Shown: positions 8,998-18,221, numbered from the stretch's first letter. The stretch is 64,000 bases of DNA from Pontibacillus salipaludis (GCF_014642405.1 NZ_BMIN01000002.1:62001-126000); one strand, 5' to 3'. The notes: generated from the letters alone by a model not told the origin. Made by a program: numbers and translations.

Positions 8998-10020
8998 TTA
9001 TAACTTCTTCAATTCACTTAACGGAATTCTAGCGAACAGATAATGCCCCTGTCGGATAAAGGCTTGGTGAGATTTTGTAAGAAGTTCTTTATCTTTCTTC
9101 GCTTTACCTAAGTAATAATTCTGGAACGGGCTTCGGTCTTCAATCGGTTCGAGTATGTTGATCGCGGTTTGACGATCACCTTTAGCGATCGCTAAGTGAG
9201 CTTGTTCAGATCGATCATTCGTTGTAATTCCTTCATAAATTCCATTTAAAGCTGAAACGAAAGGAATGTTATGATTTTTTATACTTTCAAGATAGCGGGT
9301 GTCACCCGCCTCTTCGGCAATACGCAATGATTCATTTACATGATACATCGCTTGTTGATAGCTATCGAGTGCATAACTAATAGCCAAAAGGTTATGAACA
9401 AAGGCTTTCTTTCTCTGATTAAATGTCTTATTCAATACTTTGAAAGCGTATTTTCGACCTAACAGCAGTTCGTTCTTGGAGAAGTGGTAAACGAAAAAGG
9501 CTTCATCCAGCCGCTCCTCATAACAAAGGAACAAAAAGGAATCACGAACCTGTGACATTTCCTCTGTAATCGCTTCTACATCGTTCCCCATCTTGCCATA
9601 TTGGTTTAAATCTACATGAGCATACAATTTTAAGAACAGCATAATAACGTGAATCTCTTTACTAAGTGGTTTGATTCGGGCTAGCTCCATCAGTATTTCA
9701 TTGGGGTCATTATAATGTGTCTTTCGTTCTAATACGATTCTGTAAACCTGTCCCCACTGCTGATTCAAAGGGTTCGAGCTGGCTTCGTTGATCTTTATTA
9801 GCTTCCCGCAGTCCTCATGAGCCCCTATAATATACAAGAACTCTAAGCCTTTACGCTGGTTTTCTTCACTTTGCGACGTTAAACAAAAATGCGTCATGTA
9901 TTCTAGCACTTGGGCTCTATCATACTGACGCGACAGGATTTTATATACAGCAAAAATCGGCGCCTCTTCCGGCTTTTGAAAAGGGCTAATAATGGCTTCA
10001 ACATTTATACTCTCATCCAC
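8998..10020 (-). CDS. AimR-like peptide-receptor protein lacking the HTH domain
   Basis: 340 residues of alpha-helical, TPR-like repeats. The pattern around PIFAVYKILSRQY, EYMTHFCLTSQSEENQRKG and QWGQVYRIVLE resembles the AimR family (phage arbitrium receptors and their chromosomal relatives). AimR and Rap/PlcR-type RRNPP proteins normally carry an N-terminal helix-turn-helix; here the protein begins MDESINVEAIISPFQKPEEA and goes straight into the repeats. The start is GTG at 10020 with AAAGGA 9 bases upstream. Upstream in-frame sequence reaches a stop after about 23 codons and shows no HTH. No phage genes are near. I read it as a receptor without a DNA-binding domain that may act by protein contact, or as a degraded regulator. 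Family assignment is by pattern only. Confidence 0.6.
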   Translation of the reverse strand: MDESINVEAIISPFQKPEEAPIFAVYKILSRQYDRAQVLEYMTHFCLTSQSEENQRKGLEFLYIIGAHEDCGKLIKINEASSNPLNQQWGQVYRIVLERKTHYNDPNEILMELARIKPLSKEIHVIMLFLKLYAHVDLNQYGKMGNDVEAITEEMSQVRDSFLFLCYEERLDEAFFVYHFSKNELLLGRKYAFKVLNKTFNQRKKAFVHNLLAISYALDSYQQAMYHVNESLRIAEEAGDTRYLESIKNHNIPFVSALNGIYEGITTNDRSEQAHLAIAKGDRQTAINILEPIEDRSPFQNYYLGKAKKDKELLTKSHQAFIRQGHYLFARIPLSELKKL

Positions 10021-10147
10021 ATCTCCACTTCCTTTATCGGCGTCTACCTCAGCTGTTGCCTTACGAACGTTTGCACAAAAACCATTTTTTCACAAATCGA
10101 ACAGACTATCAAGAAAAAAGCGCGCTTTACTACTGTACAGTATAACT

Positions 10148-10199
10148 GCGTGCCAGACACCCTTTATTGCGGTGAAGTGAAGCAGGGTGTCTGGCACGC
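10148..10199. repeat. GTGCCAGACACCC hairpin repeat, copy 1
   Basis: GCGTGCCAGACACCC and GGGTGTCTGGCACGC are perfect 15-bp arms around a 22-base centre. The same arms recur at 15756, 48270 and 49660. It lies between the AimR-like gene and speB. Confidence 0.85.
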
Positions 10200-10227
10200 T
10201 TTAGTTGGGTAAAGTTGTGAGTGTGAA

Positions 10228-10258
10228 AAATCCCCTTCTCTTGTTAGGGAAGGGGATT
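10228..10258 (-). terminator. terminator of speE-speB
   Basis: AAATCCCCTTC pairs with GAAGGGGATTT, followed on the minus strand by TTTTTC. It lies 8 bases past the speB stop. Confidence 0.85.
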
Positions 10259-10265
10259 TGGTTTT

Positions 10266-11138
10266 TTATTTGGTCCATCCGAGGAGGATTTCGCGAATCA
10301 TTTTGCTTGCTGTGATTTGGGTTTGTTCAGATGGGTCATAGGCTGGTGCGACTTCTACAAGGTCTGCGCCGATTACATTGATGTCTGAATCTGCAATCAT
10401 GTGAATGGCTTCTAGCAGCTCCTTCGAAGAAATGCCTCCTGCTTCTGCGGTTCCTGTTCCTGGTGCATAGGCTGGGTCGAGTACGTCGATATCAATCGTT
10501 ACATATACATCTCGGCCTGCAAGCGTCGGGATGACTTTCTTTAAAGGCTCCACAACATCGAACTTTGCCATATGCATACCGCTTTCTTTTGCATACTGGA
10601 ATTCTTCACGCATGCCTGAGCGAATCCCAAATGAATAGACATTCTCAGGACCTATCAAATTACAAATCTTTCGCACAGGAGTCGAATGGGATAGAGCTTC
10701 TCCTTCGTATTCTTCACGAAGATCCGCATGAGCATCAATGTGGATCAAAGCCATATCGTTGTACTTTTTGTGAACGGCTTGAATGATTGGCCATGTTACT
10801 AGGTGCTCTCCGCCCATACCGAGCGGGAATTTCCCTTGATCAAGAATCTTCGTTACATAATCCTGAATCATATCCAGGCTACGTTGTGGATTTCCAAAAG
10901 GCAATGGAATATCGCCAGCATCAAAGTACGTGACCTCTTCTAGGTGCTTATCGACATAGGGGCTATATTCTTCTAGACCAAGCGATGCTTCGCGGATTCG
11001 GTTCGGTCCGAAGCGAGAACCTGGGCGAAAGCTAACCGTCCAGTCCATTGGCATTCCATATAAAATAACGTCCGACTCTTCCACTGTTGGTCGGCTCATA
11101 ATAAATACTTTACCTGAATAGGCTTCATCAAAGCGCAT
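10266..11138 (-). CDS. speB: agmatinase SpeB
   Basis: 290 residues, the length of B. subtilis SpeB. Manganese-binding ureohydrolase motifs are all present: GGEHLVTWP, HIDAHADLR, HSTP and TIDIDVLDPAYAPGTGT. The enzyme hydrolyses agmatine to putrescine and urea in the cytosol. It starts 12 bases after the speE stop with AAAGGGGAG before its ATG, so speE-speB form an operon in which SpeB makes the putrescine that SpeE uses. Confidence 0.95.
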   Translation of the reverse strand: MRFDEAYSGKVFIMSRPTVEESDVILYGMPMDWTVSFRPGSRFGPNRIREASLGLEEYSPYVDKHLEEVTYFDAGDIPLPFGNPQRSLDMIQDYVTKILDQGKFPLGMGGEHLVTWPIIQAVHKKYNDMALIHIDAHADLREEYEGEALSHSTPVRKICNLIGPENVYSFGIRSGMREEFQYAKESGMHMAKFDVVEPLKKVIPTLAGRDVYVTIDIDVLDPAYAPGTGTAEAGGISSKELLEAIHMIADSDINVIGADLVEVAPAYDPSEQTQITASKMIREILLGWTK

Positions 11139-11150
11139 CGTATCTCCCCT

Positions 11151-11978
11151 TTATTTCGTTAAGTCTTGGACGAACTTCGGAAGCACAAAGGCCGCTTTGT
11201 GAAGCTCTTTTGTATAATATTTTGTATCGATTTCGTGGAAGCGCTCTTCACTCACTTCTAGCGGGTCGTGTGTTTTACTTCCTATTGTAAACGTCCATAA
11301 TCCGCTTGGGTACGTAGGAATATTAGCCGTATATAGACGAGTAATCGGGAAGATTTCACGTACATCACCCATAACCTGCTGAATTAAGTCAGCTTTAAAC
11401 CAAGGGTTGTCCGTTTGTGCAACAAAGATTCCGTCTTCTTTTAATGCATTCGAAATGCCTGAGTAGAATCCTTTCGTGAACAAGTTCACCGCAGGTCCAA
11501 CTGGTTCTGTTGAATCTACCATAATGACGTCATAAGCACCTTCACTCTTTGCAATGTGCATAAAACCGTCATCCACTTTCACTTCCACACGAGGATCATC
11601 AAGCGCGCCTGCGATCGAAGGAAGGTACTGTTTAGAGTACTCGATGACTTTCCCATCAATCTCTACAAGCGTTGCTTTCTCAACACTTGGGTGCTTCAAT
11701 ACTTCACGAATGACTCCGCCGTCGCCTCCACCTACAACCAAAACGTGCTTCGGATTTGGGTGAGTAAATAATGGGACGTGTGCCACCATTTCGTGATAGA
11801 CGAACTCATCTCGTTCCGTTGTCATCACCATATCATCAAGGGTTAGCATATTGCCCCACTCTTCTGTCTCTAGCATTGCTAAATCTTGAAATTCCGTCTG
11901 TTCTGTATGATGTGTTTTATTAATCTTCGCTGTAATGCCGAAGTTTTCTGTTTGCTTCTCTGTATACCAAATACTCAT
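11151..11978 (-). CDS. speE: spermidine synthase SpeE
   Basis: 275 residues, matching B. subtilis SpeE. It has the Rossmann methyltransferase-like fold, with the decarboxylated-SAM site [23 protein letters not shown] and the catalytic region [12 protein letters not shown]. It transfers an aminopropyl group to putrescine. First gene of speE-speB; the 277-base gap to the divergent pbpG must carry both promoters. No riboswitch structure was seen there. Confidence 0.95.
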   Translation of the reverse strand: MSIWYTEKQTENFGITAKINKTHHTEQTEFQDLAMLETEEWGNMLTLDDMVMTTERDEFVYHEMVAHVPLFTHPNPKHVLVVGGGDGGVIREVLKHPSVEKATLVEIDGKVIEYSKQYLPSIAGALDDPRVEVKVDDGFMHIAKSEGAYDVIMVDSTEPVGPAVNLFTKGFYSGISNALKEDGIFVAQTDNPWFKADLIQQVMGDVREIFPITRLYTANIPTYPSGLWTFTIGSKTHDPLEVSEERFHEIDTKYYTKELHKAAFVLPKFVQDLTK

Positions 11979-12255
11979 GTATTCATACTCCCTTCGCGAA
12001 TCGCGTTGTCTTTTTTTATTAAAGTTCGATTATCAAAATGTCCCTAACATTATACCATTCGATGCGTTTTCCAGTTGTACCTTCTTCATTTATCTTGCAC
12101 GGATGAAAACCTTTCAAACAATCAAATTATAGAGAAGCCCAGGAAAAAATCAAGTCTTTTTTACCCTGTCTTTCAAGCCAATGTTTAAAACGGCCTCCCC
12201 TAACCCATACTGATTGTAATAATAGGTTCGTCTATTTATAAGGGGAGATCGTTCC

Positions 12256-14328
12256 ATGAAACTACGAATACCTCAAATTCTATTTGAAAATAAACCATTA
12301 AAGTGGATTAGTCTAACGACTGCATCTCTTATTACGCTTTTTGTTACAAGTTTAATAGGAGTTCTTTTGTATTGCTATATCGCAGGGCCTCCACCATTGA
12401 ATAATGAGCAGAATACGATTTTTTACGCCCAGGATAAGCGTATTATTGGAGAAGAGCATGGCGGGGAGAATCGCTATTGGGTTGAGCTTGAGGAAATGAG
12501 TCCTGCTTTTATCCAAGCCACCCTTTTAACAGAAGATAAACGTTTTTACGATCACTTCGGATTTGACGTAAAACGAATTGTAGCAGCTGTCATTCAGGAT
12601 ATAAAAGCCATGGCGAAGGTTCAAGGAGCCAGCACCATTACACAGCAATATGCCAGGAATTTGTACTTATCACATGAAAAAACATGGACGCGTAAGATTA
12701 AGGAAGCACTTTATGCAGCCCGTTTAGAAATGTTTTATGAGAAAGATAAGATCTTAGAAGGATACTTAAACACCATTTACTATGGTCACGGGGCTTACGG
12801 TATTGAAGCTGCTAGTCGGTATTATTTTGACAAACACGCTGATGAAATTACTTTAGCCGAGGCCGCCCTTCTTACATCCATTCCTAAGGGGCCTTCTTAC
12901 TATTCTCCATATGCAAATCTTGAGAATGCAAAAGCAAGACAGTCTTTGATTTTACACAATATGAAAGAGAACAACGTGATAACTGAAGATCAATATGTGA
13001 CGGCTTCACAACAATCGATTAAGTTAGCTCCTCAATCCGAGACGGTTGTGGCTCAGGTGGCTCCTTACTTCCAGGATCGCGTTATGCAAGAGGCGTCGAG
13101 AATACTTGAGCTAGACGCTGAGTCGATTCGATCTGGGGGATTTCATATATACACAAGCTTGAAAATTCCGATGCAGGAAGAATTAGAGAAGACGGTTGAA
13201 GAAAAAATAGATCCTAAATCAGACATTCAAATCGGCGCGGTCAGTATTCATCCAGAAACAGGTGGGATTCTTGCAATGGTCGGGGGGCGGTCTTACACGG
13301 AAAGTCCTTATAACCGTGCCGTGCAAGCCAAGCGGATGCCTGGGTCTACTTTCAAACCATTCCTCTACTATGCAGCGCTAGAGAATGGTTACACACCTGC
13401 CACAACCTTATTAAGTAAACCGACATACTTTGAATTAGAAGATGGATCCGTTTATGAACCAAGTAATTATATGGGTTACTACGCCTATGAGCCTATTACG
13501 TTAGCTCAGGCCATTGCCCTTTCGGATAATGTGTACGCGGTTAAAACAAATGTTTTCCTTGGTGAAGAGACACTCGTTGAGACAGCAAAACGTATGGGGA
13601 TCTCGAGTGATCTCCCAGCTGTCCCTTCTCTCGCACTCGGTACTGCTTCTGTTTCTGTGCAAGAAATGGTCGGAGCTTACAGCGTGTTCGCCAATGGTGG
13701 CGCTGAAGTGAAGCCACATACCATCGAGAAGATCACGGACGCTTATGGACATGTTGTTTATGAACGTAAAAAAGGAAAAGAAAAGCAAGTAATCGACAGG
13801 GATAAAGCGTTTGTGTTATCTCATCTAATGACTGGCATGTTTGATGAATCACTAAATGATTATATGACGGTAACAGGTTCTTCAATAGCGGACCAATTAA
13901 CGCGTACGTATGCTGGAAAGTCAGGAACGACCAACACAGATAGTTGGATGATTGGGTTCAGTCCTCAAGTAGCAACAGGGATTTGGACAGGATACGATGA
14001 GAATAAACCAATCACAAAGATTGTTGACCACCAGTACGCCAAAGAGATATGGGCTTCGTATATGGAATCGGTCCACAAAGATCGTCCATACAAGACCTTC
14101 TCTCCTACAGATGATGTAGTCGGTGTGTATATTGATCCAGATAGTGGTCAGTTAGCTACTCCGTATTGCCCTCATCAACGACTCGCTTATTTTGAGAAAG
14201 GGTCTGAGCCAACGACGTATTGTGAACACCACTTCCCAGGGGATTCTCCTGAAGGAAGATTACCGAATCCGCCAGACTCTGAAAAAGAGAAAGAAAAGAA
14301 GAGTTGGCTTTACGATTTATTCTTTTAA
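12256..14328 (+). CDS. pbpG: class A penicillin-binding protein PbpG (PBP2d)
   Basis: 690 residues (B. subtilis PbpG is 691). A cytoplasmic tail and one membrane anchor (about residues 17-43) are followed by the glycosyltransferase domain with catalytic Glu93 in TEDKRFYDHFG and GASTITQQYARNLYL at 124-138. The transpeptidase domain carries STFK (Ser364-Lys367), SDN (423-425) and KSGTTN (555-560). It builds peptidoglycan outside the membrane; in B. subtilis it acts in spore germ-cell wall synthesis. GGGGAG precedes the ATG. Order speE/speB-pbpG-ywhD matches B. subtilis. I saw no clear sigma-F promoter. Confidence 0.93.
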   Translation: MKLRIPQILFENKPLKWISLTTASLITLFVTSLIGVLLYCYIAGPPPLNNEQNTIFYAQDKRIIGEEHGGENRYWVELEEMSPAFIQATLLTEDKRFYDHFGFDVKRIVAAVIQDIKAMAKVQGASTITQQYARNLYLSHEKTWTRKIKEALYAARLEMFYEKDKILEGYLNTIYYGHGAYGIEAASRYYFDKHADEITLAEAALLTSIPKGPSYYSPYANLENAKARQSLILHNMKENNVITEDQYVTASQQSIKLAPQSETVVAQVAPYFQDRVMQEASRILELDAESIRSGGFHIYTSLKIPMQEELEKTVEEKIDPKSDIQIGAVSIHPETGGILAMVGGRSYTESPYNRAVQAKRMPGSTFKPFLYYAALENGYTPATTLLSKPTYFELEDGSVYEPSNYMGYYAYEPITLAQAIALSDNVYAVKTNVFLGEETLVETAKRMGISSDLPAVPSLALGTASVSVQEMVGAYSVFANGGAEVKPHTIEKITDAYGHVVYERKKGKEKQVIDRDKAFVLSHLMTGMFDESLNDYMTVTGSSIADQLTRTYAGKSGTTNTDSWMIGFSPQVATGIWTGYDENKPITKIVDHQYAKEIWASYMESVHKDRPYKTFSPTDDVVGVYIDPDSGQLATPYCPHQRLAYFEKGSEPTTYCEHHFPGDSPEGRLPNPPDSEKEKEKKSWLYDLFF

Positions 14329-14379
14329 TATTGCTCTATTGAAACTGAGCTAGAGATGTTTTGCGGTAGATGGACAGAG

Positions 14380-14553
14380 GTTTCCGTCAGCTTTAATGGA
14401 GCGTAAGGTGGGCCTGGAAATCACTCGCTTTCCGTGGGCGAGCTGTCGAGCCTCCTCGGGAAAACCACCCTGCGGGGTCTCGTCGACCTCTTTCTCCCAC
14501 AGGAGTCTCGCAATTTCCAGGCCCACCTTTTCCATATTAGGGTGAACGGAAAC
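14380..14553. repeat. long palindromic repeat, copy 2
   Basis: Ends GTTTCCGTC (slightly degenerate) and GAACGGAAAC; arms GGTGGGCCTGGAAAT and ATTTCCAGGCCCACC pair perfectly. The inner part has GGCGAGCTGTCGAGCC and GGGTCTCGTCGACC. It lies directly downstream of pbpG. Confidence 0.85.
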
Positions 14554-14590
14554 AAGTCATATGAGGAAAAAGATTACTTGGTGTGACCGT

Positions 14591-14890
14591 GGGGCCGTTA
14601 ACCTAATTAACGTAAGGGCTTGCTCGGGGACTGCGAGACTCCCGCGGGAAAAGGAGCCTATCCAGTTCCGGAGTGGAGGACCTAGCGAGATAAGTCAGCT
14701 TTTTTACAAAGGCTGATCGCCTTTTCCAAAAAGCTGACTTATCCGTACGGTCCTAGGCACCACTCCTGCACTTTAAATCTAGGGAAGACCCCACAGAGAG
14801 CGCAAGCGAACGAGGAGACTTCCCAGCTCCCCGCAGGAAAGCGAGTTGTCCCCGAGCAAGTCCAGGCACTCATCAAACGTAACGGCCCCT
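14591..14890. repeat. long palindromic repeat, copy 3, carrying a nested element
   Basis: Ends GGGGCCGTTA and TAACGGCCCC; arms GGCTTGCTCGGGGACT and GTCCCCGAGCAAGTCC. About 115 bp of foreign hairpin sequence interrupts the motif GGAGCCTA|GGGAAGACCCC, which is uninterrupted in copies 5 and 16. Confidence 0.85.
14660..14774. mobile_element. nested hairpin element inserted in copy 3
   Basis: Begins TCCAGTTCCGGAGTGG and ends CCACTCCTGCACTTT. The inner arms GATAAGTCAGCTTTTT and AAAAAGCTGACTTATC pair, with GGACC/GGTCC outside them. It is homologous end to end with 44819-44933 and, on the other strand, with 8588-8705. It encodes no protein, so any movement would need help in trans. Confidence 0.65.
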
Positions 14891-14983
14891 TCCAGCTAAG
14901 ATATCTTAGCTTCGAGCCTTCTCCATAATGGAGCTTATGTATAGTAAAATCAAAACCAACTATTAGAAGTTCCTGAAATATAG

Positions 14984-15015
14984 AAAAAGGTCGGCTGTGT
15001 GGGCCGACCTTTTTC
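14984..15015 (-). terminator. bidirectional terminator downstream of ywhD
   Basis: AAAAAGGTCGGC and GCCGACCTTTTT pair around TGTGTGG. It lies about 105 bases past the ywhD stop and can also stop rightward transcripts leaving pbpG. Confidence 0.8.
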
Positions 15016-15119
15016 TGTGTCCTAATAAACATGTGTGGTATCCATGTGATTCATATTTTACAAATTTCTATCAAAATACTCAAGATTTTCAATCATTATT
15101 CAAACACTATTCACATTTT

Positions 15120-15647
15120 TTACTGTTCAGCCGGAAGAGAAGCCTTTAAATCATCAGAAGAATTCGCCCACATATCTGCATTGTGAGAACGTAAAAAGTC
15201 TCCTAGGAGCTGCTTTGATGGATCATCCATGTTCTCTACGACCAATTTACCTTTTAGCGATTTATCCATATTGTTAACGTGCTCCGGAAGCGACTTATAG
15301 CCGCGGCGTGTCTCATGATCAATGACCATTTCACAGCCGGTTACACCCGCATAATAAGGGCCATTCTCGTTATGAGCAACGGTTACCCAAACAATCCAGA
15401 ACGTCTTCCCGTTAGGAGCGATTTCACGGTCTGGCTTAAACTTGATTCTTCTCTCAAGCTTACTACGTGCGTGCATAGCACCCATATCAATGTAGGCTTC
15501 TCCCTCATTTGGATCGATCATAACAGGCGACATGTTCTCTAAACTTACCGAACCTACACCGTAACCACCATGACCATCCGTTGAGTCATCCTTTAAAATT
15601 GTAAACTGATTCTTCTTCTTGTTATTAGACTGATCATTTGAACTCAT
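15120..15647 (-). CDS. ywhD: YwhD family protein
   Basis: 175 residues, cytoplasmic, no signal or membrane segment. It matches the Bacillaceae YwhD family (172 residues in B. subtilis), with FTILKDDSTDGHGGYGVGS near the start, and sits in the same position after pbpG. A Lys/Asn-rich N-terminal tail (residues 5-15) precedes the conserved part. Function is unknown. GGAGGATCACGCG lies just upstream of the ATG at 15647. Confidence 0.88.
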   Translation of the reverse strand: MSSNDQSNNKKKNQFTILKDDSTDGHGGYGVGSVSLENMSPVMIDPNEGEAYIDMGAMHARSKLERRIKFKPDREIAPNGKTFWIVWVTVAHNENGPYYAGVTGCEMVIDHETRRGYKSLPEHVNNMDKSLKGKLVVENMDDPSKQLLGDFLRSHNADMWANSSDDLKASLPAEQ

Positions 15648-15755
15648 CGCGTGATCCTCCTTCTTCTTACCCGAAAATATTTATTCCCTTATTCTAACAC
15701 AACCACCCACTCCCCATCACCTCCCACAACCACAGCAACACACTAAAGCAACAAC

Positions 15756-15807
15756 GCGTGCCAGACACCCTGCACCACTTTAGTGTGTTGCAGGGTGTCT
15801 GGCACCC
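15756..15807. repeat. GTGCCAGACACCC hairpin repeat, copy 2
   Basis: GCGTGCCAGACACCCTGCA and TGCAGGGTGTCTGGCACC pair around a 15-base centre that itself contains CACT/AGTG. It lies between ywhD and the ywgA terminator. Confidence 0.85.
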
Positions 15808-15825
15808 TTTAGTGCTCTAGTGCAT

Positions 15826-15854
15826 AAAAAAAGACCCTTGCGGTGGCAAGGGTT
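15826..15854 (-). terminator. terminator of ywfO-ywgA
   Basis: On the minus strand AACCCTTGCC-ACC-GCAAGGGTCTTTTTTT: stem CCCTTGC/GCAAGGG plus T-run, 4 bases beyond the ywgA stop. Confidence 0.85.
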
Positions 15855-15857
15855 TGG

Positions 15858-16355
15858 TTAGTTGAGAAGTCGGTCAATAAAGCTCCAGGCTTGTTGAAGT
15901 TCTTCTTCTGTATAATTCATCTTTTTCTTTACGGCTCTGACTTTCTCCTCGCATTCATCGCGCGAGAGTTGATCAAAGTAAAGCATCGTTGAAACCAGCT
16001 CCAAGAAACGGGAGCTTTCTTCGTTCATATTGTGAATATGCTCAGTCATATCCTCAAATGGCATGTTCTCATAGTGAGTTAAAAATTCTTCTCCGCCCTC
16101 TGTTAAGCTATAGCGATACTGGTGGTAGTTGCTCTTCTTCTCATGGGTCTCATTAAGAAAGCCAAGGTTACACAACTCCTCCACGCGTAGCGTAAGTTCC
16201 TCGGAATACGGTCCGTAAAAATGGAACTCATAACGCTCTTCAAAGGGATACCCTGCCTTCTTTAAAATATAAATCATTTTCTGTAGTCGCTTACGGCCGA
16301 CAACTTCTTCACATTGTGAAAAAAACCGAACCAGCTTGGCGTGATTATTTAACAC
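15858..16355 (-). CDS. ywgA: YwgA family protein
   Basis: 165 residues. It begins MLNNHAKLVRFFSQCEE and includes RKRLQKMIYILKKAG, the conserved opening of the YwgA family. The helical N-terminal half has winged-helix character (RVEELCNLGFLNET, then YRYSLTEGGEEFL), suggesting a DNA-binding-like fold; this is inference. Function unknown. It starts 13 bases after the ywfO stop and is surely cotranscribed with it. Confidence 0.85.
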   Translation of the reverse strand: MLNNHAKLVRFFSQCEEVVGRKRLQKMIYILKKAGYPFEERYEFHFYGPYSEELTLRVEELCNLGFLNETHEKKSNYHQYRYSLTEGGEEFLTHYENMPFEDMTEHIHNMNEESSRFLELVSTMLYFDQLSRDECEEKVRAVKKKMNYTEEELQQAWSFIDRLLN

Positions 16356-16368
16356 AACGGCTCATCTC

Positions 16369-17664
16369 CTATCCGTACAAGATTTCCAAAATACGTTTCT
16401 TCGTTTTACTCCGATTGGATAACCCTTCAATAAGATCTTTAGGGAAATATAGCTTGTGATCTGTACGTTTCTTTCCTGAAATGGATTCTACGATGTCTGA
16501 CTGTCTTGACAACTCTTTTAATTCTCCGTTTGGTCGCAATAAGTGAATCGGTAAACGTTCCCCTTCTTCCCCAGGACGATAAAAGTCATAAGGAAGGTCC
16601 GACGAGGAGTCTACTACGAGATAGTAGTCAGGATCAATGCCTGCTTTTTGGAAAAGCTTATGCAATTCCATCCATTCACTCATTTGCTGGTTTGGATTGA
16701 ATTCAACGTATTTGAATAAATGACGATCCACAAAGCGTTTACACAGATCGCTTAAAACCGGGTCTATCTCATCTTTCCAAATTTGGAAGTAATACATGAC
16801 AACATTTTCATCTAACTTCAAATAATCCTGAAGGTCCACATCACCTGCAAAAAAGGACGTGAAGTGATAAGGCTCCAGGTAGAACGAGTACTCGTTTTCA
16901 TACAATTCTTTCGCTCTATGTAAAATCTTCGTGAGGATGACTTCCGCACTTCTTGTTACTGGGTGGAAGTATACTTGCCAATACATCTGATAGCGGCTCA
17001 TTATATAATCTTCGACAGCGTGCATACCACTTTCCTTCACAACGACCTGATCTTCCATCGGTCGCATGACTCGAAGTATGCGCTCCATATCAAAGTGACC
17101 ATAGCTGACACCAGTAAAATAGGCATCTCGCTGCAAGTAGTCCATACGATCCGCGTCAATTTGGCTCGAAATTAAACTCACAACAAGTTTGTTTTCGTAC
17201 GTTTTGTTAATCACTTCTGCCACTTTGTGGGGAAATTTGGAATCCACTCTTCTTAATATGGCGTTTACCCCAGTGTCCCCAAGAATAATCTTTCTTGTAA
17301 AATCTTCATGATCAAGCTTAAAAACTTTCTCAAAGCTATGGGAAAATGGGCCATGTCCCAAATCATGGAGGAGCGCTGCGGCCAGACATAATAAGCGTTC
17401 ATCTTCATTCCAATTTGGTCGGTTTTCAAAATTATTAATGATACGGCGAACGATTTCATAAACCCCTAGTGAATGATTAAAGCGACTATGTTCGGCCCCG
17501 TGGAAGGTTGTATAGGACGTCCCGAGTTGCTTTACTCGTCGAAGGCGCTGGAATTCAGGAGTCCCGATCAGGTCCCAAATGACGCGATCTCGAACGTGTA
17601 CATACCGATGAACAGGGTCTTTAAATACTTTTTCTTCGTGTAATTTTTCGTCTTTATACGCCAT
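16369..17664 (-). CDS. ywfO: HD-domain phosphohydrolase YwfO
   Basis: 431 residues (B. subtilis YwfO is 433). HD-superfamily metal site: HSRFNHSLGVYE, then LLHDLGHGPFSHSFE, and a downstream D in SSQIDADRMDYLQRD. The closest known relatives hydrolyse deoxynucleoside triphosphates (dGTPase-like), so a nucleotide-pool role is likely; the exact substrate is not readable. First gene of ywfO-ywgA. Confidence 0.9.
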   Translation of the reverse strand: MAYKDEKLHEEKVFKDPVHRYVHVRDRVIWDLIGTPEFQRLRRVKQLGTSYTTFHGAEHSRFNHSLGVYEIVRRIINNFENRPNWNEDERLLCLAAALLHDLGHGPFSHSFEKVFKLDHEDFTRKIILGDTGVNAILRRVDSKFPHKVAEVINKTYENKLVVSLISSQIDADRMDYLQRDAYFTGVSYGHFDMERILRVMRPMEDQVVVKESGMHAVEDYIMSRYQMYWQVYFHPVTRSAEVILTKILHRAKELYENEYSFYLEPYHFTSFFAGDVDLQDYLKLDENVVMYYFQIWKDEIDPVLSDLCKRFVDRHLFKYVEFNPNQQMSEWMELHKLFQKAGIDPDYYLVVDSSSDLPYDFYRPGEEGERLPIHLLRPNGELKELSRQSDIVESISGKKRTDHKLYFPKDLIEGLSNRSKTKKRILEILYG

Positions 17665-17826
17665 AACATTCTGCCCTTCCTATTCCCGACAATATTTGTT
17701 CTATTATATACGATAATTTCCAATTCATAAAGCATTCTGGCGATCTTTTGTCCTCTACCCATTCTAGATGCTACCTCCACCATGAACAACCCCGTAATAT
17801 GTCGAATCGATATATTTATGAGGAGA

Positions 17827-17998
17827 GGCCGTTACGTTTGTTGAGTGATTGGGGTGTCTGGGGAACGACTCGCTTTCCGCGGGCGAGCTGTCGAGCCTCC
17901 TCGGGAAGACCACCCTGCGGGGTCTCGTCGACCTCTTTCTCCCGCAGGAGTCTCCCCGTTCCCCAGTCACCCCTGGCTATAGTTATACGAACGGCCCC
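17827..17998. repeat. long palindromic repeat, copy 4
   Basis: Ends GGCCGTTACG and CGAACGGCCCC; arms GGGTGTCTGGGGAACG and CGTTCCCCAGTCACCCC. The centre carries GGCGAGCTGTCGAGCC and GGGGTCTCGTCGACC. First of two copies in the 644-base ywfO/lipL gap. Confidence 0.85.
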
Positions 17999-18042
17999 GC
18001 ATCTTCAGGGTGGTAAGAGTTGCGGGATTTCCAAATATGGTA

Positions 18043-18221
18043 TGTTTCCGTTATCCCCATATATGGCAAGGTGGTTCGGGAAATTGCGAGACTCCTGCGG
18101 CAGTAGGAGCCTAGGGGAGACCCCGCAGAGAGCGCTAGCGAACGAGGAGGCTTCCCAGCTCGCCGCGGAAAGCGAGTGATTTCCCGAACCACCTACGCTC
18201 AGATGAAAGTAAACGGAAACA
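18043..18221. repeat. long palindromic repeat, copy 5 (reverse orientation)
   Basis: Ends GTTTCCGTTA and AACGGAAAC; arms GGTGGTTCGGGAAAT and ATTTCCCGAACCACC pair perfectly. The GGAAAGCGAG motif is on the right, so the core is inverted relative to copy 4. It has an uninterrupted GGAGCCTAGGGGAGACCCC, the empty site for the nested element. The right flank CTCTCAGCTTCGAGTC is shared with copies 1 and 11. Confidence 0.85.

Noticed and set aside
8744-9043. 99-codon open frame across the 21-bp minisatellite
   Set aside because: Its translation is a pure consequence of the 21-base period (7-residue repeats), there is no ribosome binding site, and its end runs into the terminator and the 3' end of the opposite gene.
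10055-10075. LexA-type box (CGAACGTTTG) near the AimR-like gene
   Set aside because: The second half-site has the wrong spacing compared with CGAAC-N4-GTTCG.
12000-12255. Riboswitch or T-box leader before speE, argS or pbpG
   Set aside because: No conserved T-box, specifier loop or known riboswitch pattern could be read; only ordinary A/T-rich promoter sequence is visible.
17748-18179. 143-codon open frame in the ywfO/lipL gap
   Set aside because: It lies over palindrome copies 4 and 5, shares its translation with other copies (GTTRFPRAS-type text), and has no homology-like features or RBS.
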